Part shown: piece by piece, positions 23,864-56,702 of the stretch
Layout of the letters: each line of letters starts with the position of its first letter
Numbering within the stretch: position 1 is the first letter of the stretch
Assembly (NCBI RefSeq): GCF_003945595.2
Contig: NW_024104421.1
Coordinates: forward strand, 3,906,001-3,970,000
Length of the DNA stretch: 64,000 nucleotides
Direction of reading: 5' to 3'
From: Pipra filicauda
Taxonomy: Eukaryota; Chordata; Aves; Passeriformes; Pipridae
Made by a program: the position numbers and the translations under genes
The notes under the pieces: model-generated
What the model saw: the letters and a program-made list of their open reading frames with translations, nothing else
What the model was told of the DNA's origin: nothing
Databases searched by the model: none

Positions 23864-25412
23864 GTAAGGTGGCCACTGAAGGCTGTGCACCCTGGCAGGG
23901 TGCTGCAGGGGCAGAGAACCCCATGGCTTGGCTGGTGTGGGGGTGGAAGGGAGAAGCCTCTTCTCCCAAATCATTCCCTTCTGGCTCCAACCAGGGCTGC
24001 AGAAGGGTTGAAGGCAGCTTGATGCAGGTGGTAGGGAGGTGTGTGTCACTGCTTGTCGAAGTGCTGAGTGGGTTGTTTTTCACTTGCACAACATCTCTGA
24101 GCACAACTCTTCCTTCACTTTCCCACTGCTGACCCTTGGTCACAGTGAAGGACCTGGGTTTTGGCCAAGGTGGGCCATTTGCTGCCCTTGCTGTTATATG
24201 CTCTTTCAAGTAGCTCCTGCAGACACTACATTTTAGCCTTGAGCTTTTGGTCTCACTTCAGCTGTGACTTAACAGAACAACTTAGGCAGAGGTATTTCCT
24301 GTATTAACACCACTTTAACCAATTCCACAGTTCTCCTAGTGCCCTACAGACAGTATATTAACATCAGCATTTCAGACAGGCTTCTCCAGTGCTCCATCTG
24401 ATACAGGAGTTGCTATATTTCCACCTCCAACACTGCTCACTATTAAAAGCCTGCAGAACACTGCTATTTCCTGTATATCCTCTGTGGGCTTTTATGTGGG
24501 ACAGAGGATTGAAGGCTACGGGACATCCTGTGATGTGTTCCTTCCCCTGCCCCACATGCCACAGCCTTTCCTGCTGGCAGCTGTGGTGGATGGAGCCAGC
24601 TGTGAGGAGAAAGGGGACAGGGGACCACAGCTGAGAGCAGGGAGCTACAAGGCTGCTGCTCACATGGCTTATTGGCCAGACAGCCTCCGTAAACCTGAAT
24701 TCCTGTTGTCTAAACAGGTCAGTGTCCATCAGCTAGGGATGATCCCATTTATGTACCCAGATACCTTCTGGTCTGTGGGTGAGGAGGGGGTTGATAGCTG
24801 TGTCAGATCACATATATGAGATCTGGGTATCAAAGAGGAACAGGCATCCCCACCCAAGTACAACATTGCTGACCTTGTCTCTCATGTCACACAGCCTTCC
24901 CTCGCCATGTCCCATGGCCATGCAGTACAGGGGGCGTGGCACACATCTGGCTCATGTGCAGCAGTAACTTGGCTATTTAGGGTTGACCCACTGCAGGGCC
25001 ACGGCACCTCCACGACAAAACAAATACATGACATTAAAAAAAAAAAGTGTTTTTCTCTGCTCCGTTCTTCTACATCATCTTAGAGCAAGTTGTGGCTCCT
25101 GTTAAATTCCTGGGACTATTCCCCCTGCTCTGTGGCCTCAGTGCCCAGGGACACCATGGACATTCATCAAGCAGGGAAAGCTTGTATGGGCTGGGGGACT
25201 TGGAGTCAATCTGCAAACCTCCCTCTCTTTTTGCACTGTATCGCACAGCTCGTTTGAACCTGAATGACATTGCAAAGCAACCCCGCCTGAACATTCTCAA
25301 CAACGCTGCCACAGCTCTCATCTTCATCACAGTCATCCTCAACATCTTCATCACAGCCTTTGGGGTACAGAAGACTGGCCTCTACCCTAACAGGAATTTT
25401 CGACCTTATTAA
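23632..25412 (+). CDS. NINJ2: Ninjurin-2, two visible coding exons (gene-level, 5' end missing)
   Basis: Joining 23632-23863 and 25249-25412 gives 131 residues ending in a stop. Family knowledge: ninjurins are small two-pass plasma-membrane proteins. NINJ1 drives membrane rupture in lytic cell death. NINJ2 is a homophilic adhesion protein induced after nerve injury and is reported not to rupture membranes. Visible features are NHYATKKSVAESMLDVALF at residues 15-33 (the ninjurin amphipathic region), an NVT sequon at 36-38, membrane segment 1 at about 52-77, segment 2 at about 97-116, and the signature ITAFGVQKTG. YATKKSVAESMLDVALF and NNAAT fit NINJ2 better than NINJ1. Human NINJ2 has about 142 residues, so about 10-20 N-terminal residues lie in an exon not found here. 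The neighbour B4GALNT3, facing it, supports the call. Confidence 0.93.
23864..25248 (+). other. NINJ2: NINJ2 intron
   Basis: A 1,385-bp GT-AG intron between the two coding exons (donor GTAAGG, acceptor TATCGCACAG). No repeat or other gene was recognised inside it, apart from a short A11 run near 25036. Confidence 0.9.
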
Positions 25413-25432
25413 GTCATGGGGCACGGAGTCAG
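25249..25432 (+). CDS. NINJ2: NINJ2 last coding exon (coding to 25412)
   Basis: The exon completes the split Ala codon and continues RLNLNDIAKQPRLN, NNAAT, membrane segment 2 and the tail KTGLYPNRNFRPY, with TAA at 25410-25412. Twenty bases after the stop is CAG|GTAAGA, a near-consensus donor, so I extend the exon to 25432 and place the remaining 3' UTR in a further exon. The stop is only 20 nt from that junction, too close to trigger nonsense-mediated decay by the usual 50-nt rule. The coding part is secure; the UTR boundary is an inference. Confidence 0.9.
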
Positions 25433-26302
25433 GTAAGAAAGGGGTGAGCTCCCACCACGGCCGGCCCCTGGGAGGGCTCTCAATTTCAGAAAATATCATT
25501 GTGAGGTGGAGAAGGCAAAGATGCACAAATTAACAAAGCCTGTCTAGAGGCATGTTGCTGTCCCACAAGAATCTGGGGCCACTGAACAAATTCCCTCAGA
25601 GAAGCAGGATTTCTCCTTTAAAACAAGACCACCAAACATCCCAGTTGCTGGGATTTATCAGCAGCAAGTGGTTTTTGGAAGGCTGCAGACTTCATGCTAG
25701 ACACAAATTGCACTTGTGGATGGGAGCTAAACTTGGGAAAGAAAATGCATTCTGGGAGGTATCCAGAGATGGCAGCACTATTAGCAGAAGAAAAGGAACG
25801 TGCTGGTTAGGCCAGGGTAAAAGAGCCCTTCTCAACAGCCAGTGTGGTTTGGCAGGGACTCTTTTAAGAATCCAGTGCTCATTTTCAACAGTCTTGTTAA
25901 TAAGAGTCCAACCAAATGCCTGGGTTCCCATGTCAGGTCAGTGAGGGAATGACACGTTCTTAGATCAAAAGAACTTTAGGTCAAGAAGTAAAGGTCACAG
26001 CTCTTGCTAACATGGCCTGTAACATGTAAACACAGTTTAAATGCAATATACTGGGGCAACAGCCAACAGGAAAGCTCAATAGACATATGATATGATGAGG
26101 AAGGATGCAAAGGTCAAAAGCCTCTATAAAAACACTGCTTGCTTGGGATCCAGAAGGGTGCAAGTGCTGAAGAGTAGCAGCCCACACGTGTAGGGGTGGT
26201 CATGGTGTCGAGTGACCCAGTATGCTGTGACTGCTCCTCTCTGGCTACACAGCACAGAGGAGCCTGCCCTGACCTTACTGGCATTTCTTATCTTCCCTGC
26301 AG

Positions 26303-26655
26303 GATCTGAGGAGTGCAGTTGGAAGGAAAAGCTCTCCTCCTCTACGTCTTCACTGACCTCAGCAGGAGCCCATTGACAAATCCAGAAAACTGGGTTAAAC
26401 TTTCAAAACTCTGTGTGTGTCATGGTATACTGGCCCCCTCCTGTAATGCTTTTGCTGTTCTGAAGGGGTGGAAACATCACCTTTCCAAGCTAGAGCAAAC
26501 TTTGCAAGGGAATAGCAGCAGGTACATGGTTTCAAAGCACAGTTCTGTAAATCTCATCTCTTACTGCTTCACATATTCAATACTGGCTCATTCGGTAGAG
26601 AAGACTGAATGATTTACTTTGTAGGCTAAATAAATAAGAAGAGTCCAGCTTTTTT
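26303..26655 (+). other. NINJ2: Probable NINJ2 terminal 3' UTR exon
   Basis: A strong acceptor (ttcttatcttccctgcag, ending at 26302) opens this segment, 870 bp after the donor at 25433. AATAAA at 26629-26634 would end it. No coding frame is expected here. The alternative is that the stop-containing exon simply reads on and the transcript is unspliced to the same signal. Confidence 0.5.
26629..26634 (+). terminator. NINJ2: Polyadenylation signal AATAAA (NINJ2)
   Basis: A canonical AATAAA on the plus strand, 1.2 kb after the NINJ2 stop codon and behind the presumed terminal exon acceptor. It is the first well-placed signal after that acceptor. A T-rich run follows at about 26651-26660, fitting a downstream element. 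Confidence 0.5.
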
Positions 26656-29600
26656 TTTTTGTCTCAAACGTAAGTCTCTCTCCTTAAAGCAATTCTATCT
26701 AATAGTTTACATCCCAAGTGTTGGAATGGGTTTCTCACATTAAAAAAAAAGTTCTCATGGGAGGACAGAAAAGTGTGTGCACGTCAACATAGTTAAACCA
26801 GTTCAAATGTTTTGCTAGTTGTTTAAAATTAAATGCAACACAGTTAAGAAAACAATCAGGTACTTCCAGCATTGGAATATTAACAATGAGAAAAAATACT
26901 TATTATGGTCTGATGCCATCATCAGGGACCTATCAGGAATGATGTCAGAATGGCCTGACAGTAGTTAGTAGAAAATGAAGAAACATTATACATAAGGAAA
27001 CAGTCTGGGCTTATTGCCACAATGAGAAATGACAGTTACATAGTGTATTACTTCATTAAATAATCACCATTATAGTTTAAGGTCTTATCAGTAATACAAA
27101 TATTTTAAAATATATTGATTTTATATTGACAAATGCTGGAAATTCCCGTGGATTAGAACAATTTGTATCCTTAAAAAAAGAGATCCTTTGAATTAACAAG
27201 TTTTGAGATTTTTTCGAAAGAGTAAAAATTTTTGATTCTAAATTTAACTTTGTAGTCATGATAAGAAATGGATATTTTAATAGCCTTGTGTAAACCTGTT
27301 AAAACAATTACATGCTCTTCTGATTATTAAATGATTTTTTTCATTGTACTGCAAAATCAGAGTTCAATATGGATTTTTAATATTGCATATCCTTGCTACC
27401 ACTGAGACAGAAATGCCATGAAAACATCCTCATAGTGGTCTTGAGGAGCTACTAGAAGTGTCTGACACTTAGAAATAGATACAGACAGATTTCATTTGTA
27501 TTCTGTATTTGGCTTTACAGAACTAAATTTCACTGTAAGTCACAGGTGGTGCTTTTTTCTGAAGAGGGTGTGAATGACCTTGCTCAGAAGGTGGTGGGTA
27601 AGGCCACGGGCCAGCATCAGCTGGTACCTGCAACTGACTTTTTGGCAGCTGAAGGAAAGTTGCATAAAAAGAGGAGGGTGGAAAGTACCAGTTATGTATT
27701 TACCAGAATTTAAAGTGGCAAAGCTGAGCACGGTCTGGGATCTGTTTGGTGAAGCAGGCAAAGACTTGTCCTCCACTTTATCTGGGAGATGACAGGTCTG
27801 GAGTGACACTGGATTTGCTGCTTAACTCAGTCCTTGCTCTGTGCCAAGACTGACAGCAGACAGGGGTGGATGTTTCTGGGAAGCCTGTTATCCTGCTCTC
27901 CTCTAGAAAAAGGCTTCACTGTAGGGGTAACCAAGCCACTTGTAGGCAAAGCAAAACCACAAGCTAAGGGCTCTCAGCCACTACTGGCCAGCTGGGTTCA
28001 TGAAAAGGTAAAATGTTATGCATTCTGTGCGCAGATCCCAAACCCTAGGACTCATTGCTTCATGAAGCAGGAGGCAAAGCAATTAGCATTGATGACTGAA
28101 TGTAAAGAGAGGGAAAAAAATAAAAGGTTCAGCTGGGAAAGAAGCAGTGAGGGGAATTTCCTTACCAGATCTTAACTTCATCATTGTTTCAGAGAGCTAC
28201 TAGATCAGGTATGACAGTACATGAGGCCTGCCTGAGCAGAGAAGGTTTCCTGTCACTCATCCCAGACAAGCAAAAGACTGGCAGCACACCAGAATATTTC
28301 TCCCCCATCACCTTTAATAATAATAATTTCTCATTATAATGAAATCACACTCATTAGCAACCTTGGCTGCCTTTTCCCCTCTCCATGTCTGACTCCCATT
28401 CCTGCCAAGCTTTTGATACTCAACACACAGCTGAAGCAAAAATGGGCCAAAATTGAATCTAAATAAGCAGCTGCTGTGAAAGAGTTGACCTCTCATTTGT
28501 GTAGACTGTGCCAAGCACCAAACCTGGGTCTAGGCTCTCACCTGTGGTCTTCTTCAGCAATTTTCCTCTGCTTGCAAGGAGGACCACTTTGTTTTCCACA
28601 TTCTCTATGATCACATCACACCTGTGCTTTGGTGGGATGTGTATTTGTTCAGTGTTTCCACCTTGTTCCACATGACAAACCCAAGAAGACAGGAGAAATA
28701 CTGTTGTGTTTCCATCCCACTTTCTGCAGACCTAGAGAGACTGAAACGGGTCTCGCTCCTGGCTAACCTTGCTTGCTGCATCTCCCACTCACTTCCTGCT
28801 GCAGAGTTCTTGCTGCCTTGGGCAAAGAGTGATCTGTCTCTCTGGTATTGCCTATGCTTTCGGTTATATGAAGACAGAGGAGCAACACTTGGTTTCTAAT
28901 CCCTGCTGCATGGTGATGTGGTTGCGAGTAACACACAGACAGAAGTGAGCTCTTGTAGGAAGACAATGTATTTATAAAACACGAGGGAGAATCTGTACAT
29001 CCCCCAGCTCCAACAGAGAGGTGGCCCAGGAGTTGTCTTGAAGGCACAGAGCCACTTTAAGGCAGGTAATTCAAAGGTACAACTCAGATTCTCAACACAA
29101 GGCATCTGTATCTAAAAAACAATCAACTTCAGACATTTGTAGGCAATAAGAAGAGATGTTCATACTGGGCAAACATTAAGACAATGACAAAACAAATCAC
29201 ATTATAATTTTCACACAAAACATTTTGCTCAGAACAAAAGCCAGCCCTTCTTCATTCCCTTTGCTGACCTGCAAAACAAGCCCCAGCCCCACAGTTCACA
29301 GTCCTGAAGACAGAGTCACACATTTCCAGGCAGAGCCCCCTTGCCCTACACTGCACACTTGGGGGCCCAGGGCCCAGAGCCTGGTCACATCCTGCCCCAG
29401 GGAAGGTCTCCCTTGAACCATGGTCCATCATCTCCCCAGCCAGAGAGCTTCCAGAGCAGCTTGCTCCTGTCTGATGCACGGAAAATCCCAAGCTACTGAC
29501 TTCCTCCTGCCTTCGAGGCAGGACACAGCCAGGATGCATATCAAGGCCAGAAACTCGGCACAGCTTCCTAAAGAGATCCTAGCGAGAGAAATGGGATCAG

Positions 29601-31735
29601 CTGCTGGGGGGAGTCAGCTTCATGGCCATGGTGAAGCCAGGTTCCCTCTTCCCTCTGGGAGCTGTGCTGGACCCAGAGATGATGCAAGACATACGACACT
29701 AGTGATGGGGCAAACCCCTGTGGTTCTGGTCTGGCCACTACACTGGCTGGCCGTGTCCTTTCACTACACGGCTGTGGGACTACCTGCTCCTGCTGGGCTT
29801 CCTGCTCTCCTTGCCTCCGTGACTCTGCCTGGGGAAAAAAACTGCATGCAGGCTGTTTTGGAAGAGGGACAACAGCCCCAGAGCAAAGCCCAGCACTGCT
29901 CCTGCAAGGTTTGCTGCTGGCTGGCAAAACTGAGGAGAGTGTAGCCCCCTCTCTCTCTACCTGCACTGGTCTTTGAGCATGTGGGCTGGAAGACAGCTTT
30001 TGTCCCCATGGGCTCTCCAAGCTCCTCCATGGAGACTGCCAGCTAGTGCCAATTAGTATTAATCACGTTTACTACAGCAATGCTTAAATACCAACTGAGA
30101 ATTCCCACTATGGTAGAAAGGGAAGAACATTTGAGATGGCAGCTTTGACAGCAGGGACACTGGCCATCAGGAAATGGGACTGAAAACCACTAACTCCTTA
30201 CATCTCCACCAAGGAGCCCTCACGAGGTAGTTCTGCTTGACACTGGCCTGGGTTACAAGGTATGAAGGAAGGAGCACAGTCTCAGCCAAAAAACGGAGGC
30301 AAAATCCTCAAATTCTGCTGGCAGTGCTGCAGTGAGCGCTGCTTTCCAGTCCACTCTTTGATGACTGTCCTCTCTGGTGGGGAAGAGGGGCTACTCATAT
30401 CATCATTAAGGCAAGTGAGTTACCTTCTGGATGCACCTAATTCTCGCCAGCGCCTGCAGATGAAAGCCAGCTGCTGACTTTAGGTGCTGCAGACCACATC
30501 TACAGCCAGATGTGAAAGCACATGGTACAAATAACCCTTCCTCCCTGTGCCTGACTTACAGGCTGCCACTGAATCCATCAGCTCTCCATCTGCAAAATGG
30601 GCATCATGCTGTTCTCAGCCTGATGGGGCCAGACAGCTGGTCCTGCTATTGCCTCACTGTGTCCCGGCATTCGCCCTTCCCGATAGCCTCTCCCCATTCC
30701 ACAGGGATTGCGTGACAGAGCCAGCCTGGACAGGCTGGGGAGGCGCAGTCCTGGAGCCTGGAAAGCAGCTCACCTGCACTCTCGTGGGGCTGTTCCTGTG
30801 TTTTGAGTGAAGCACAGGCTCTGACATGCACCGAGAGCATGACTGACACTGCACATTCCAGGCAGAAACAGAGCTTATTGCAACATTGCATCACAAGGCC
30901 CTGGCCTCCTAAACTCCTATAACACTTTTTTGGAAAAAAAAAAAAAAAAAAGAAAAGTTGACTCTTGTCAGCCTGTTTCCTGGCTGACACCAGCTGCAGT
31001 GACTAATTTCTTAGTATCTACATGGGTAAAGTACTTTCCCTCAATAGGAAGACTGCTCTGGTTTGGGCAGATGGCTAAGGCTGCCTCTTCTGGGATACTC
31101 AGTGTCTTCATTCTGGTAAACGCTCTGTGGAGTCAGAGACACAGCTGTCTTTTGTCTACTTCTTATCATGGCTGCACACTGCACAGCAAAACTTTCTTCT
31201 ATCTGGTTGCCTTTTTCTAACTCCATCAGTCACAAAACCCAGACTGATGCAAGCAGATGATTTGACAAGATTTCTATCTCACGTGCCAGAACTTGCATGT
31301 TCAGTTTTCTACAATAGTGGAACTTGATGGACTTGTCAAGCACCACAGAACCAGTAACAAATGAATGACTCCATCAGCAAAAAGCAAAAAAAAAAAAAAT
31401 CAAGTACCATGTCAGCATTGCTTGTATTCTACATATCTCCATTACTCACGTCTCAACAACTCCCCACAGAGCTGGACCCCAAGAGCAGCATTCTGTGTCA
31501 CATTCTCCCCTCAAGCTTGAGACCAGTAGCAGCCTTTTTAGGATGGTACGGGGACCACTGGAGCTCCAGTGTAAAGTCCTGAGTGTGCTGGGATTTCTGG
31601 GTGTATATAGTCTTCTAAAATGGTTACAGGGGAAAAAACAATCTTGCCTTGCATTAACAGGAGTTTTAGGGGATGAGAATTTCCTGTAGTGTCAGGCCAA
31701 CTGTGGGCTCTTTCCACAGGTCTTGCATCAATGAC
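26656..31735. other. Intergenic region between convergent NINJ2 and B4GALNT3
   Basis: No gene, RNA or clear transposon was recognised. The part from 26.7 to 27.5 kb is AT-rich and the rest is mixed. It contains short simple repeats: an (AAT)n run near 28316-28330, A18 at 30934-30951 and A13 near 31387. Open frames here are short, overlap on both strands and lack family resemblance. Confidence 0.6.
30934..30951. repeat. (A)18 homopolymer
   Basis: An uninterrupted A run after TTTTTTGG. No element body was recognised beside it. Confidence 0.85.
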
Positions 31736-31755
31736 AGCATGAGTCTGCCTATCCT

Positions 31756-31761
31756 TTTATT
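31756..31761 (-). terminator. B4GALNT3: Candidate B4GALNT3 polyadenylation signal
   Basis: TTTATT on the plus strand is AATAAA on the minus strand. It is the first canonical hexamer I found beyond the B4GALNT3 stop codon, and it would give a 3' UTR of about 1.2 kb. Variant hexamers nearer the stop are possible, so this placement is tentative. Confidence 0.3.
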
Positions 31762-32966
31762 CACTCAACCCTCTTCTGTCCTCACCATTCTTTACATCCA
31801 GTGCATGTGCCAAGACCTGAGGCCACCTCCTCTGTATCAGGCCAGAGCTCTCAGGGCTGTTTCAGAGATGAAGCACCAAGAGCTGTGCTGGTTCTTCAAC
31901 CAAGAAGCCTGCTCTCTACATAAGAGTCAAACTAGGACAAGACACAACTGCGAGGCCATAACTTATTAAATTAACTTTTAGATGCTGCATAAATGTACAG
32001 GATTTTGAGAGCAGAATACTCTGTCTCCTCTTCTGACAAAATCACAATATTTCAACTACTAAAATATTGCCACTTCTTCCCTGCTAGGGTTTCCCTGATA
32101 TTATTTAGGACAAACACATGTCTGTCAGATAAGGCTGCAAAGTTCCTCCTGAGATGCCCTCCTAGCTTCTCTGTATAACCCCTCCACTATCCTCAGGAAG
32201 TGGATCAATAATTTAGGTGGAATTGTAACATCACCCCCACCAGCTCGCCCAGCTACAGGCAAACATGGCTCTTGGAAGGGAAATGTATTTGCATCTCCAT
32301 CTATGGCCCATAATTTGCTGAATATGAGCACAGTTTTTCATAATGACTAAAGTGAAAAGCACAGAGAAACGTCTAAGCACCAGCAGCCTAAAGTGCCTAT
32401 TAGCTCCTCCATATCCAGATTTCCGTGGGTCAGCACATGGGCATGTGGATGCAATACAGTCCAGAGAACTTTGGTCCCCTGTCCAAAATCATGGATACTG
32501 AAGAGATAGGGAAGGAGGGGAAATGGGGAGGGTTGTGGGTTTTTCTTTTTTTTTTTGTTTTCTTTTTTTCATTCAAGTATTGAAAAAGAAGCTGCATTGC
32601 TCTAAATAAACCATTCTGGGCATAGCTGGGATTTGTGTTTGTTTGGTGCAAGACTCAACAGGAAATATGGCACCTCTCCCACTGTACCATCCACCAGACT
32701 GCATGGCAGGAAACGTGAGTCCTTCCCTTGTCGACATCTCCCCCGCACACCTTCCCAGCCAGACATGGATCCCACGTCTTGGATACAACGGCTCAGAAGA
32801 GAAGCTCCTGCTCCGCCAGCCTGATCACCCCTTCCCTGGCTGTGCCATCCCATCAGAGGGCTCTGGAGGCAGAGGAAGAGTTTGTGTGCTCGGCTGTGTG
32901 CCTCAGTAAAGTGCACATCTAGATGAGATGGTGGACGGTGCCGCCGAACAGCTGTGGGGTTGAAGG

Positions 32967-54708
<21,742 letters not shown>

Positions 54709-56639
54709 CTGTATAGAGGAAACAGAAAGAGGTGTCAGAAAACATCTAATAAAATAAACCACCACAGTTACCAGAATAAACTGGTTCTTCCAAGGCTGAG
54801 AAACCTCTAACTCTCTGAAATTGCCTAGCAGAGACCAGGAGTTGTTTATGCTCCTTGGAGTTGGAAGACTGATACAGAGAGAGAAATTGCCTTTATCTTC
54901 CTCAAAAGCTCTTCCCTCCTTCTTATTAATACTTATATTAAAGATTCATCATAGATCCAAAATACATGTCAGAGATTTCATTAATCACCACAGGACTGGG
55001 AACCTCTTTGTAGATTACTCACATAATCCCAGTGGTCAAACTAAAGGATATCAATTTTTATTAACTAGCAACGTCAAAGAAAAATAAGACAATAAATAGA
55101 TTACTAATTAATTTAACCATCAAAAGCATATTATTTGTATATATTATTTTATTTGCACAGTAAAAGTATCAATCCTCTCTTCTTGAAGGAAATTATGGCA
55201 AAGAATGCTGCAATACCTAAAATATTAGCATCCCCTCCCCTCCCAGTCTGCTCAATCCAGAGGTTAGGATCAATCTTGATTTCCTTCTACAACTCTGGCG
55301 GCCTCCTGGGCTTAGAAGGGAAAAGATGAGCAGATGCAGCATAACACTGTAGCTCTCTGTGACCACTGCCCATGTCACTGATAAGACAGTGCTGGTGAGC
55401 AGAGCCTCCCGGCAGTGCTTCAGTGGCTCACACCATGTGGTTTTCAGATTTGATAAACACTTTGGCACTCAGTCAGCAACTAACCAGCCTGCCAGCACCT
55501 CAGTGCTGTGCCCACACCGCATGACAGCTTCATCATGAAGGGCAAGTGCCAAAACCTCCACAAGCCCTAACCCATTCCCAGCTGGTGGCAAACCAACTCA
55601 ACATCCATGTACCAAGGAGCAGAGCTAGGCTCTCCACCCACTTTCTTTAAAACTGGAAATCATCCCCAAAGCTCTAGGAGGGTCAAGAGAAGTTGGCTGT
55701 ATGTAAAGGGAATCATCCCATCATCTTCAAGTCCAACAAATTTAGACAAATGGTCTGAGCCCTCTGTACCGTTCTTGCAGCCAGAAATAGCAGGAACATG
55801 CTCTGAGGATGAAGAACAGCCCACTTCTGGGGAAACATCTGCTGTTTCAGAGCCAGCATACCCATCTTCAGTCAACTCACTCATCTTCCCCTGGCCAGTT
55901 ATTGCACCTACAAACTGGGTTGAAAAACTCTGTCTCTCCTTACTCATGAATCTGGGTCCTGTGGAATCTAGCAGAGGTGAGTAGAAAAGTGAAGATGTTG
56001 AAGCTGCCTCCTATGATCTGGTGATCAAAGGGGACAATTACTGAGAAGAAAGTGCAGTAAGTGTGGAAAACATGAAAGTAGTCACAGATTCAACTGAGAG
56101 ACAAGACTTGAGGCAACTAGGGTGTTCTGCTTTCCTGATGCGGGCGTTGGCTTGGATGTGTGAGTTTTGTTCGGGCCCCGTTAGATGCTGAACAGTCACA
56201 AATTTCTGATCTAGATCATCTCACCCCCAGATTTTGATTTGAAGCTATGCATTTCAGTTTATGGCTAAAAATATCAACATCAGCATTTATCTTCTGCAGA
56301 AGATTTTTCAGTCAGATGCTGTGTGATTAATCTACTGATTAATGCAGCCAAGCACATCTTGTGCTTCAAGGACTGACTGCCATGGGAAAGAAGGAGAAAT
56401 TCTGGTGTCTACATAATTTTATGTGTAACTGGTGAGTTTCCACGTCGTTCAGAGCAATGAGACAGAAACCACTGTTTGTGAGTGTCCTGCAGTTGGACAC
56501 ACGGTCCCACTCGGAATGGGGCTGAAACAGACTTTGTAGTTTGTGTGAAATTCAGGACTTGCTACTTTGAGGGCTCATCATATTATTGGGAGAGCACAGC
56601 AGGTTGTTTTTGTTTTTGTTTTTTTTCAGAAGGGAGACC

Positions 56640-56702
56640 CAGAATCATAGGATATCCTGAGTTGGATGGTATCCACAAGGATCATTGAAGTCTCACTGGC
56701 TA
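56640..56702 (-). repeat. CR1 LINE extreme 3' end
   Basis: The plus strand reads agaatcataggatatcctga followed by gttggatggtatccacaagg, the typical antisense start of a CR1 3' terminus. Only about 60 bp remain before similarity is lost, so this is a severely 5'-truncated copy. Confidence 0.7.
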
